A stretch of 64,000 nucleotides of DNA, from contig JXTB01000001.1 of assembly GCA_002914805.1 (NCBI GenBank), forward strand, positions 4,265,238 through 4,329,237, given 5' to 3'. The notes under the pieces are model-generated. The model saw only the letters and a program-made list of their open reading frames with translations, was not told the DNA's origin and made no database searches. Source of the DNA: Parasponia andersonii. Its lineage: Eukaryota > Streptophyta > Magnoliopsida > Rosales > Cannabaceae. Each line of letters starts with the position of its first letter. Position 1 is the stretch's first letter. Of this stretch, positions 52,302 through 64,000 are shown in pieces. Made by a program: the position numbers and the translations under genes.

Positions 52302-54169
52302 TTTATAATGTTTTATCGCTGGGCAATGACCGCAAAACATTGAACAGAGTAAAAGGGTCACCACCCAACAAGACTTGACGTAAAATAATTAAAGACAATA
52401 TTAATATACACACACATGTATATAATGGATGACATATGAAAGAGCGCGTGATATGGACCAGAGCATTCAAAATCTGCATTATGCCATGCTGGTTATTTGA
52501 TGGTAATGGACTAGTGTACGGATGACACCGTTCTTTTGTTTTTCATGGTGGCAGCATGCAACAATCTTTGATTTTTTTGTCTAATTTGGCGAGTGAATGA
52601 AAATAATACCCAACAAATTTACTGTGGTGACGTTAGATAAATCACAGCCATCACCCATATTATGTTAATTAAGTGGGAAAAGCGTATAAAACACTTTAGT
52701 TCAAGATTGAGGAGGTTATTTTAAGGGTAACTTAAGGGAGTACGGCCAAAAATAATAATAAAATTAAAAATTTCTAGTTCTTTGATCCATTTTTTTTTTA
52801 ATCGACAGTTAGTTTGAGTCAGTCGATTATGTCAAATACTTAGCTAGTACGAGTTACTTGATGGATGACTATATCACACAATTAGTATGAATCACTTACC
52901 AAATATATATCACACAATTAGTATTGATCACTTACCAAATATATATCACACAACTATTATAAGTTGGTTAACCCTTTGTAACGAGCAATGGCCATACATC
53001 TTGGTTAGTAGTGCTAGTAGTCGACGAGTTATGAAATAGGCCTTTATATTATTGAACTTTCTTTGTTTGTAGTTATAATTTGTTTGTGAACTTGGTCCAT
53101 TATCACGTATTCCCATTCCACTAGGGTCAAGAACTTTGAGCTATGAAATTGAATAGTTAGAATAAAGTGGTTTTTTTTTTTTTTTTTTGGTATGTCCCGT
53201 GCTCGGTAATGGTAGAGCATACTATTACAATAGTAAGCAAGTAAATGTTTTTTCTTCAAAAGTCTGTCACGTAGTGTAGTGGCAATGATGATAGGATGCT
53301 TTTCAAGGCTATTTTCCATGATAAAGTTGTGAACTTTACAAAATAATATCTTCTTGTTATAGTAAGAGGCTAAGAGCCAAGGCTCTCAAGAGGCATAATT
53401 CCAACTAGAAAAAAGGAAATTGAGAGGGAACTTGAAGTCAAAAATTGAAAGGGCATTAATGAAACATAGGATCCTTGATTGGCTTTGCTAGTTGCTTTTG
53501 AGGCTTTGTCCACTGAAAAGATTGCCTTTCTGGAAAGATGGACTCTTGCGTGACCTGCTGTAAAAGGCCATGTGAGAGGAGAGTTACCATGGCCCACCAT
53601 CTCCTTGGTGTCCTTCCCCACCTAATTCTAACCCATGTGAAATCATAAGAATAAATTACAACATAATGTAGTAACTTGGAAATAGTAGTTCTTGGTAATA
53701 TACATAATAATTACATTGTGTATCAAGTTGTATTTCTTTTTTATTTTTTTGTTGGTAGTCCGTAACTCCAAAATTGTGCTTTGTTTGATTAATGTTCCTT
53801 GTGAAGTAGTATTGAATCAAATTTCTTCTCTATCATATTTGTTAGTTGAGAATTGAACTGAAAAGACCTGAGTTTTTCTCTTCTTTTTTCTTCCTTCACT
53901 AATAAAAATGTTACGAGTAATGACTGTTGATTTAAGATTAACTCAGATACGCGTTGATGACCCTTCGACCACATGTAACTCTATCTTATATGTATTTCTA
54001 GTGACAACATACTATATGAAGATTTTCAGCCTCAAGTGTGCTAGAGCATACACTTTTATAATCGCATTGGGGCCACTCACGTAGATACCATTCAAAAGCA
54101 ATACATAATAGATAGATTTGTGTACCAAAATTTACTTGTGATGTCGACTTTGGGGTAACGTGTATAACA

Positions 54170-54590
54170 CTAAATGATACGTTTTTGTATCAACTCATGT
54201 AATCCGCAAAAGATTAAAATAATAATTTTAATTATGCATATAAACACGTCAACACAATAGAGCACAAATAATGACATATTTATTGACATTTGAATATTTA
54301 AGTATTATTTAAATTTATTTGACACCTTTTAATTTTTGTGTTTTATCTGACTAATTAATGCATAATCATGTAAAATTTGGATAATCATGTCAATTAATTT
54401 ATAATTAGATAATTAATATATTTATTAAACATTTTATATATGTTGTGTTTTGTTATCAGTTGATTAATCTAAGTTGTATTCAAATTAAATTTTTGACACA
54501 TTTGTTAATTATAACATCAAATTAAAATATTATCACACACTGGTATTAACACAACACAATAACGTGAATTACCAATCCTATATAAGACTC
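54170..54590. repeat. Degenerate dispersed repeat, same type as at 6.1-6.5 kb
   Basis: Phrases such as ACATATTTATTGACA, AATCATGTCAATTAATT, TATATGTTGTGTTTTGTTAT and an end AACACAACACAATAACG followed by TGAATTACCAATCCTAT resemble the repeat at 6.06-6.55 kb (ATGAATTGTTAGCCCTAG). Non-coding. Homology is by eye only. Confidence 0.35.
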
Positions 54591-57500
54591 ACTTAGGTAT
54601 TTATCATTGTTTATACCCACATAAAATCCGGCCTATATTTCCATGTCGATAAATATCTTGTGTATTTTTTATATTATAATTCGATAGATAAATGTATGGA
54701 TAACTTGATAAGTATGTTTTTTATATCTTCAGCGGTGTTAAATAGAATTGCTCTTTTTAAAAGGGATTTTTTGCGAAATAGAATCATTTGTAGTGTGTCT
54801 TAGAAAAATTTGATCACGCTAGACCAAGCTTGACCATACTCGAAATGCTGGCTAGACATTTAAAATGTTTATTTTATTTTAATTTTTTTAAAAGGACTTT
54901 AATTAAGGTTTAATATATATAGAATTTTTAAAAGAGATGTATTTTTTAGAAGGCACAATTAAAAATATCTATTTTACCCTATTTTTTAAGTATTATTTTT
55001 ATATTACTTTTGGACAGTGGGTCGTCCACCGTAATTTTTCTCATTAGGAAATTTGGATATCTTAACAGGACAAGAGTCTTTACCTCAAAACTTAAACATT
55101 GCTTTTTATTTGAGTTGCCGTTTTTGTTCATTTGTCCAAATGCCAACATTTGCTTCTAAGTTGAGCAATTGACATGTTTTGGAAACAATATTTGAAACTT
55201 TATCTCTTTAGTTGATTTTATAATGCTTCTTTTTCACACTTTTTTGTGTATTGTTTTGTTTTAGACAGTGTATATTGTACTCTTTTTTCTAAATTCAAGA
55301 AATAAAAAATAATAATAAATATCAAATTAGAGTGTCTGCTAATTAGTAGGCTTAATGTCTGCTCAATTAATTTCAATAATGTTCTTTTATCAGTGTTTCA
55401 AGTTGTGGAGTGTAGTTGCAATAGTTGCATGAAACTTGAAAGTTTAAAGCTGTAATTTGTTTTGTATTGTTGTTATTTTATGTAAAAATTGAAGATTTAA
55501 TTTGTATTGCTTATCTCTTAGGAGTCAGTGACGACAGCCTTTCTCTTTTCATTGTTTTTGTTTTTTCAAATTTTAATAGTCAATTTTTTAATACATATTC
55601 TGACATAATTCAAATTTTAGCAATAGGTCTTACCGTACCTTTTCAAGTTCTGAACTTTTTAGCTTTGACTATGACAGACCATAAAATATTAGACGACAAT
55701 CATGCATGTATTTTTGTAAAGATAATGTGGACAAGTAACAATATTTACTATGTATATTCACAGATCCTATCTTCCTCATTTTTCCCTATCCCTCCTTATG
55801 CTCGTATAGTTTGACTTTTCTATCTTGTAAAACTTTTGGATACTTTATTTAGCAATTGTTTATATATGGGTTACGTACTCCTTTTCTCTCTCTTTTTTAT
55901 GGAATATTGTTCTAACAACTTTTGATTTATGTCAAATAATGACACATCTGTACTAAAAATAATTATAGTCAAACCCTATGGGTATTAAAAGGTTGGAAAA
56001 TTAATAATTTTCACCACATAACAATGTTGTTCTTTTTTTTAAAATTTTTTTAATAATAGTTAATTGACGAAATAAGTTGATTTAAATAGTAATAATACTT
56101 ATTATTTAGAATCTCAATCTTCGATTCAAGTCGCACTGGAATAGACTGAAAACTTATTACTCCTAAAGGAGTGGGATAAAAATTAGATAGTAATATATAT
56201 TTTCTTTTAATTTATAATAAGTTAATATCATTAATTAAGCCCAAAAAAACAATGGTTATTTTGATGAAAAAATCCAAAATTGATGAAAATGTAATGGTCA
56301 AATGAAAAGTTTTAGTCAAATTAACTAAAAGATAGGGTATTTATGTAGTTTTATGAATTTTCAGGGTGTGTATAAATGTATTTTAGCCAATGGGTTTTAC
56401 TATAATTTTGACATATAGTAGGGATACTAATGTAATTTTCTCATTTAAAGTGAAAAAAATTATTAACGTTTTATAACAATCCATCAAAAATTGATTTTTT
56501 TAATTAAAAAAATGCCTAGGAAATCGAAGTTAGAAACTTAAAAAAATAAAATAATAATAATAATAATGACAATAGAAGACGAGTTTTTAATAATATGAGC
56601 CATTCCATGGCTTAATAAGAAGAAGCAAATTGCAAAAGATAGTGATTTCAATTTTCAAAAGTGGGAAATTTGTCCACTCAAAAAAAAAAAAAGGGTGGGA
56701 AATTTGATTGAAGGGGCTTTTTTTTTTTTTTTTTTTTTAAAGTTTCAAAGTGCCCATGATGCAAAATAAAGTAGTGCAATTACCGTTAAAAAGAAACAAA
56801 CAAACAAAGCTAATATGTACCTTATGATTTTCATCCAACGTACTCAACAATTAGAGCTTTTGTAAGACACAAGCTGCCCGCTTTCTCTCTTTGTCACCTT
56901 TATTGTTCCTCTAGTCTCCCACTATAAGTTGCTTGGCATCATATCATTTTGCTTTAGATGGAGTCTTACTTTGGCTGTCAAATATCTATTATGTGGAAAG
57001 AGTACGGTCATAGAAAAATTGCTTAAAAAGTACTATTTGATTTCATGCAAATCGGAAGAGAAGGGGGAAAAAAATGAATGCGCAATGTGCATGATATTGA
57101 CCAACAAAGCAATACAAATTTCACTCATCCATCCAATTTAGTCAAATTTGAGTTGCAAAAATACAAAATAATGATCTTAATGGAAGGTTGTTAATTCAAT
57201 ATAATATATGGTTAGATGTGGCTTTAGTGTTTGGCATCAAGATTAGTTTTTTTTTCTTTTTTGGAGCTTTAGTTAGAACAATTCAAACATAAAAATGGTT
57301 ACATATGTTTGACTGTTTGTGCACACATGATATACATATGCACGAGCGCGTGCACACAAATATGCAATACATAGATGCGTATAAGGGTGTTTAATTAGCA
57401 AGTTCAATAGAAAAATATTACGTGTATTTTTTAAAATATTTGATTACGCAATCAATTTTTCAAGACATTTATAGCAGAAATTACTTTTTCCACAGTAGCA

Positions 57501-58780
57501 ATAACAGCTAAAATTAATGCTAACATCAATAATCAATAAACTAATGGTTACCTTATGTTTTCTCTTATGTTTTCTTCTTCGAACCATTTTTTGTGCAAAT
57601 ACACTAATCTCTTTCAAGTCCATAAACTCCTTACTTTAAGTGCATATGAAAAAAATAAGTTTCAAGTTCGTCGTCAAATATTGTGACTGCTATTTCATTA
57701 AAGATTTTGGGCAATATTTAGCAATATGGATTAATTTTTGCTCGTCAAAAGCAAAAAATATATTAGGCTATTAACAAATATATTAGGCCATTAACACATT
57801 ATTTACCTCATGAAACTGATTTAAATTTATAATTTCTTGAGCTTTGCAGCATAATGTACCTCGAGATGTAAATGCAAAATTTATATTGTGAATATCAAAC
57901 ACAAAACGAAGAGATCTGACTATAAAAAATTCTTATTCGTCTTATCTCACGGTTTGGAACTATTTGTTTACGTACTTCACTAAATTCATGGCATTTCCAA
58001 TGTTTTGATCCATTTTTGCAATGCTTTTTTGACAAATCATTTGTAATACCTAATATGATTTTCATCAAATGTAGACCAAACGTAAATTGAAATGATCGCA
58101 TGGACTTTAATAAATTAATTACTTTATATCTTTTACGTGTTATTTGTTCTATCATTATTAATCTTTTCAGGAACTTAAATTATAGGTGAAAATATGGCAA
58201 TCAAAGTGAGAAAGAATCATAATAGGAACTCCATCCAATATGTATATGTATATGTATATGTGTATCTTGTTGATATAAGGCTCGTCCACTTAAAATCACT
58301 GTTATGAAGTACTTCAACAATTCAGGCAGCTTGTTTATCTAGAAAACTGTACTAATATTGGATGATGCTCTAATAATATTTCCACATTATTAGAAACCAA
58401 GCTGAAGAAAAATGCAATTTGAATACGTGTATATATATATATATATATATATATACTTACATGATACATGTTTTTGTCACAATTTTGAGTGTTAATTAGA
58501 ATTGATAAGCAAACTCCTTCATAGTAAGTATTTTAAGACCATTATACTTACATTGCATGCCACTAGCTCTATCATAACCTCATTCTCGTAGTCTTGATGT
58601 ACTTAATCATGTCTTGAGAGTAGTGGTATTAGTAACGTGTTCAATACCTAGAAAACGATTGACCACATTTCCATTTTTGTCCATGTGATGTAATACAATG
58701 GCCACATGTTCTTTAATTTAGATATACAAGATTAATCATGACCAGAATATAATGCAGAATATAAAATAACACGTCTTTAA

Positions 58781-60336
58781 TGTTGGATTTAAAACGATTT
58801 TCGCAGCGGAATATTGGCCCAGGAACATTCAAAAATTTTCTCAAAACAATTGACTATACGAGTGCATAGTATTAATTCATAGCAAATAGGAACATATAAA
58901 GAGAATAGATCTAATACCTCTTGTAGCATATTAGCGGATCCTAGCTTTACTGTCTTCTCAACCACGATCTTCCAATCCAAGCCTCAAGCACAACTGGATA
59001 AACGTGTGGGCGTTGCGTACAATTTCTTAAAACTCACACTTTAGGCACTTGCAATTTTCTCAATACATGAGATTGCAAGAGTTTTGTTCTACAGAGAATA
59101 TGAAGACTCTCTTCTTTTTCTCTCTAATTTTTATGGAGGTTCTGTAGAAAATAATACGTNNNNNNNNNNNNNNNNNNNNNNNNNNNNNNNNNNNNNNNNN
59201 NNNNNNNNNNNNNNNNNNNNNNNNNNNNNNNNNNNNNNNNNNNNNNNNNNNNNNNNNNNNNNNNNNNNNNNNNNNNNNNNNNNNNNNNNNNNNNNNNNNN
59301 NNNNNNNNNNNNNNNNNNNNNNNNNNNNNNNNNNNNNNNNNNNNNNNNNNNNNNNNTGGAATTGGGGACCTATGGACCTGTAATTCAAGCTCCAATAAAT
59401 TATGACAATTAATTAAACTCTTTAATTAATTTATCTAATTTATTAATTCCAGTATTACTCCACTAAAAATTTGAAATTGCACTCTTGAAATTACAGAATT
59501 AATTTACTCAGAAAACAGTGAGCAGTCCATCGATTTAATCATTACATGTAGTTCAATCCTTCATAGACAATTCATAATTGGAGCTAGGTTATATTCTGTT
59601 TACCTTTTCAATTACATCTTTATCCTTGTGTACCGTTGATTCTCTAACGAACAATTAATTTATAAATCTATTATAAATTGAGTACTCAAACTGTTCAAGT
59701 CCTAAATCAATACACTAGGAATCATTTTTCTAGCTTCCTAATGGAATGAATGAATTTCATATCTGTAAGTTACATTTCCAGCTACTCATCTCATCATGCT
59801 CCCAAGATACAAGTATTTCGATCTGTTTAAAAACAAACCTTTAACAAGTATGTCAAAGAACATAATGTTATAAATAGGAGTCTATAACTACTCAGGATTA
59901 AGATTGATTTACATATGATCATCTAGTAACATTATTTGAACTCTCAATAGTTAACGGAGTTTATGTGAGATTCAAATCATGTCTGGTCCAGTCCTATATA
60001 ATCAAATTATATAAAGTACCTCCACTATGATGTCAACACATCAATAGTCCGGATAAGACTATTACATTCTCAATGTTAATGGACTGTACTAATAATATTT
60101 AATTAAAGATCCTAAACTTTAATTAATTATTACGGACTATATTTAGTTTATTATCCATAAATTTAATCCTCATGTATATAACACTTATATGCTAAATTTA
60201 TGGTCACATAAATAAAACAGAGATTTTCTAATATTTAATGACATACCAATTATGCACAAATTTAAATAGAAAAATGTTATTTTATTAATTCAACAAATAT
60301 CCAAAATATACATACTTTTAGGCATAAACCCTAACA
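58781..60336 (-). mobile_element. Solo LTR (about 1.56 kb incl. gap) with 5-bp target duplication TTTAA
   Basis: On the minus strand the segment starts TGTTAGGGTTTATGCC and ends CGTTTTAAATCCAACA, canonical TG...CA ends with start and finish typical of long plant LTRs. The direct repeat TTTAA flanks it at 58776-58780 and 60337-60341. No primer-binding site, polypurine tract or coding domain lies on either side, so it is a solo LTR. A 197-base assembly gap falls inside it, so the true length is uncertain. Confidence 0.75.
59160..59356. other. Assembly gap (197 N)
   Basis: Run of undetermined bases inside the solo LTR, plausibly because the repeat could not be resolved. Confidence 0.99.
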
Positions 60337-60341
60337 TTTAA

Positions 60342-61111
60342 ATCTTTAATAATGACATAAATAGTTGCATGGCAGCAACTTTTACATTTATCTTTTGGAA
60401 CATCATGTGACGTCATTTTGAGATATCTAGTAGCACTCTGCAATATAACAACTTCGACTGATTAACTATAGATTACAAATGTTCGAGATTGCCGCGTACA
60501 TTGGTTTCTAAAATCCTCAAATTTATCAAGAGCACGAAATGGAAGATCTTATAAAACAAAAATATATATCAAGCACGATCAATTGATACACACATGAGTT
60601 CGATATTCATCCCTAGCTTGTATTAATTACTTAGAAATAAATGATTGCTTCAAGCGTGATTGTGGACAATGCTGGGACCTAACGTTATTTTGCAATTTTA
60701 ATTTGAGATTATCTATCTACCAATTAGAATCAACACTAGCTTAATCCGCCTATATGGTTTAAAGAGGTAACGCCACACAAAATATAGCTAAGCGTTATGC
60801 TATATTCCAGCCAACTAGGATATTCATCAAACCAAGTTCGAATGAATCGTCTCCTTGTTTGCCCAATTTTCTTGTACCGGAAATCATACTTTCGATGTTG
60901 ACAGGGACCCTTCTGTAAATATTCTCTTTTGAGTTTGGTATCGAAAAATATAATTATATTCCAAAATTGGAATTCTAGCCCCAGAATTTCCAGGAAAATT
61001 GTTTAACATTCTTGCACCTCACATTTAGATATTAACTTAAAAAAGCAGAACTGTTAAAAGAGTTTAAAAAGCACAAAATTTATGGGCTGCCTCCCACATT
61101 ATCAAATCTAA
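60342..61111. other. Intergenic, 3' side of the RBM28-like gene
   Basis: AT-rich, with the presumed 3' UTR of the RBM28-like gene in its right part. No gene recognised. Confidence 0.5.
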
Positions 61112-64000
61112 TCAGGACTGGAACCATTTTCTGAGCTTCCCTGAACTTTGCCTCTCACCATCATTTTGGTTGGAGCTTTGTTTCGAGTATTTGGATCGAT
61201 ATTGTTCAATAAGCATGTCAAGCTTGTCTCCTATATCTCGCCCTTGTGGGTCTTTATTCTTGGTTGGCCTTTTTCTTCTCTTCAAATTCTTCGCTTCCTT
61301 CTCAATTTCCACTGGCTCCAGCAGCTTCCTCCTTTTAGGTTGTGTATAAGTCTCCTCGTAAGATTTTGATCTTTGTGCATCATCGGGTTTCCTTCCATGT
61401 TGCCGCTTTTCTGGGTTCCCTTTGGTGCCCTCTGCCTTCTGTTTTGTGCCTCCTGATGTCTCCTTCAATGAGGACTTTTTTACCTTAACTGCTGGATTGT
61501 TTTTCTGCCTCTTCGAGGCTCCACGTACTTTGGTAGCTGTTTCATTGGTAACTGCATTTTCCACTTCATCTTTTTTGTTTACTGCTGTATCATCAGACAT
61601 TCGACTCTCACCTTTGGATTTTCGCTTTCTGGACTCCTCATTTGGATGGGAATCTCGTCTATTTGTGTCATTATTTTGCTGGACATTTTGTGGACCATCA
61701 TGGCGCCCAAACTGAGCTTGTTGCCTACTGTTCCGTAGCTTCAACGTTTGAACATTATCAACAGCAAACTCTACAATTGGGCGGTGGTCAGGACCAAAAG
61801 TTTCTGCAGGTCATAAAATACTAAATCAGAATAGAACAGAGTCGATGCATTAAAAAGTAACTTACTGATGATGCATTCAGCTATTAAGAAAAAGGCACTG
61901 CCGCCCTTGTAAAAAAAATTGTAATCATTCAACTATTGAGCTGGACGATCTTTGAATCCATCCATGGTGGCATGTTGTTTTAAGGAAGAAGGCTATTCCC
62001 CAGCCCACTGTAAAACCTTCAGTTACTACCTAATTAAAAATATAATAATAACACTTCAAAAAAAAAAAAAACCTATGGGAGGACCAATAAACTAGTAAGA
62101 GAATTGCTCCACCTCATTCAGAATGACAAGGCAAAAAATGAGAACATGATTTCAGGATAATTAGATAGTCACTAGTAAACCATGTAACTGAAGAATAATG
62201 GCTTTACTAATAAGTTACCAGGATTATTATTGAGTACTCTCAAGGCCACTAGTGCATGTTGATGCTCTGAAAACTCAACAAAAGCAACTCCACGAGAGTG
62301 ATTCTTTGTGACCAGCTTTCCTTTCTTCACGTCTTTCATGAACTTTATCTGCATGAAAATCAATGAAAAAGGGAATTACTCCGAGTAGTTGATTTTTTTA
62401 TTTTTTTTTTAAAAAAGTGTCTAAACGAGCACAGAGCTATGCAGAGGTATTTTCATTTATGTAACTAAAATATACAAGAAAATGACACATCCTTAATCGA
62501 GAGAGAAAATCTAACCTGTCGAATTACAGGGCTCTGCTTTGTAGCTCGTGATGTAATGGCATCAATACAAAGCTTTTTAAGTTCTTTCTCATTCATTGAC
62601 TTGGGCAAATTGTAAATGACAAGTCTAGTCCTCGAGACATGAAAATTGGGAGATCGAAGCTTCTCCGTCTTTTTCCTTTCCAACCTACATGGTGGAGAAC
62701 AGAGCATTAAATCTGCCACAAATGAATATCAACCAATACAATGATAGCACTTTAGTTAGTAAATGGCTATTAAAAAGTCGTTCTCTTAAATACGGCAAAG
62801 TAAATCAGAAATTCCAACATATCTCTTTAAGAGTTCTCAAGTCTTCTTAGAAGCCTTGCTGTATACATTCTCCTACCATTCTCAGAATTTGGAGTTAAAA
62901 GAAAAACTAGTGCATTACAAAAAGAATTCCTGAAAATTTCCTCTTTCTTTACTATTCAAAAAGAAGCAAAATAAAGCTTCAGATCCATGTTAAGAACCAA
63001 GAAAAACGACGTCCAAGAACCAATATGATTACGTCAATAGAGTGAAAAGCTTCAGGTTGGATAATGGTAAATCAAGTAAGGCCCTTTCTGTGGTGCATCT
63101 TTGTGATTTATAGAGAAAAGAGACCCAAATGAGGGAGGTAGGGAACCAAGAAGCCTAAAGCCAAAATAGGATATGAAGCTCTAATTTAGGCAGAACAGAA
63201 TAAAATATATATCTCATCATAGATCAAGAAACTTATTTAACCAGATTGAGGTCAGATTCAAATTGAGTTTTATCTTTTAACCCCAAAGCTCGTCCCTAAA
63301 TCAAGCCTATTATGGTAAGGATTGGACAGGGAAATTGGTATCCGTTTGCCTTTTATGAAAAGTAAATGTTACATGAATAATTAGAATAATATTACAAAAT
63401 ACTTACATTTGGCGTTTTAACATATCATCAGCTGAAACACCTTCTGCAGCTGGAGTTCCCTCTAGAATAAGGCCTTCCTAATAAAGTTTTGGTGACAATG
63501 CATATAGTGAGATTTTTATACCGAAGGAAGATATGGGTACTGTAGAATAAATAATAACAATAATATTAACAAAAAAGTCAACCTTTGCCAGGTAAAGATT
63601 GCGATGGTCATGATGATCCTCATTCTTGGCCTTATTTACCTCCTTTTCATGAGCTGACTTTTTATCTAAAGCCTTCAAAACAGTCAATTGCCTACCTTTC
63701 AGAAAGATCCCCAAGCATGATGCAGCATTAGCTGCTGATGCAGTATTAGCTGCTGAAACAGCAGCAGTAGCTGCATCTATTGTCTTAAACTTAAGGAAAC
63801 CAGTTCCTCTTGGTCGCCTGGCACAAGCAAAAGATATCGTGTCAAATTAAGACAAATTCTTACAAGTAAGAAACATGGAAAAGTCAATATGACATACTTG
63901 GTGACTTGATGAAGAACTGGGACAAAAGATTGCACTGTCCCAAAGGTAGAAAATCGTTGTTTCACTTCTTCTTTGTCAATATCAAATGGGAGGTTGCTTA
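61112..64000 (-). CDS. RBM28/Nop4-like nucleolar RNA-binding protein, C-terminal part (6 exons, 5' end outside window)
   Basis: Multi-RRM protein of the RBM28 (animals) / Nop4 (yeast) family, nucleolar factors in 60S ribosome assembly. Visible exons on minus: 64000-63898 (partial), 63817-63583, 63477-63407, 62684-62516, 62348-62219, 61803-61112. GT-AG, phases fit, about 466 residues present. The first part is an RRM: SNLPFDIDKEEVKQRFSTFG, then RPRGTGFLKF (RNP1-like). After a linker (YLAKEGLILEGTPAAEGVS) comes the last RRM, with VSRTRLVIYNLPKSMNEKEL (RNP2) and SRGVAFVEFSEHQHALVALR (RNP1); AVDNVQTLKLR follows. The C-terminus (about 200 residues) is a lysine/arginine-rich low-complexity tail ending in GERQSSGKLRKWFQS, typical of nucleolar proteins. 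The usual family layout predicts one or two further RRMs upstream, beyond base 64000. Confidence 0.92.

Larger units (their letters stand above)
51952..58775. other. Long AT-rich intergenic region upstream of BGAL
   Basis: The first few hundred bases should be the BGAL promoter; a TTATAA on the minus strand near 52019-52024 is a possible TATA element about 70 bp upstream of the ATG. Beyond that I see microsatellites, the degenerate repeat at 54.2-54.6 kb and poly-T/A tracts (about 53171-53189 and 56719-56739). The longest frames (for example 55467-55814, 115 codons) have no recognisable similarity and look like chance. Confidence 0.5.

Noticed and set aside
55467..55814. 115-codon plus-strand frame
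   Set aside because: Hydrophobic AT-rich composition expected by chance, no motif, no adjacent exons.
61422..61715. 97-codon plus-strand frame
   Set aside because: Antisense to the Lys-rich last exon of the RBM28-like gene.

Overview
This is nuclear DNA of a flowering plant, most likely a eudicot. Genes are split by GT-AG introns, intergenic DNA is very AT-rich, plant transposons are present, and the gene families are typically plant (RD19-type cysteine protease, purple acid phosphatase, BAH-PHD protein SHL, GH35 beta-galactosidase with a lectin tail). I cannot name the species. There are two assembly gaps (7998-8020 and 59160-59356).

Layout. 1-279 (+) is the last exon of a V-ATPase subunit a gene. 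1476-3367 (-) is a complete 4-exon RD19-like protease. 3368-15200 is gene-poor, with an inverted-repeat element (about 4.53-4.86 kb), a degenerate dispersed repeat (about 6.06-6.55 kb) and a dead hAT transposase (about 9.09-11.06 kb). 15201-18610 (+) is an 8-exon purple acid phosphatase with two phosphate-starvation (P1BS) motifs upstream. 20699-27262 (+) is a 12-exon WD40 protein resembling WDR13. 27896-27968 (+) is tRNA-Glu(CTC). 28888-31542 (-) is SHL (BAH + PHD). 31.5-39.6 kb is gene-free, with a MITE-like element, a solo LTR and a second inverted-repeat element related to the one at 4.5 kb. 39604-51951 (-) is a 19-exon beta-galactosidase whose intron 14 holds a decayed 6.5-kb Ty1/copia element in antisense. 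52-61 kb is gene-free, with a degenerate repeat and a second solo LTR. 61112-64000 (-) is the 3' part of an RBM28/Nop4-like nucleolar RNA-binding protein that runs off the window.

The genes are ordinary, unrelated housekeeping or stress genes and do not form a cluster. All five gene models that are complete in the window have exon phases that fit, giving intact proteins of 368, 476, 478, 216 and 845 residues. I saw no unknown multi-gene system. The points most worth checking are the intronic copia insertion with its target duplication and asymmetric LTRs, the paired P1BS sites, the two related inverted-repeat elements, and two solo LTRs, one with unusual termini.
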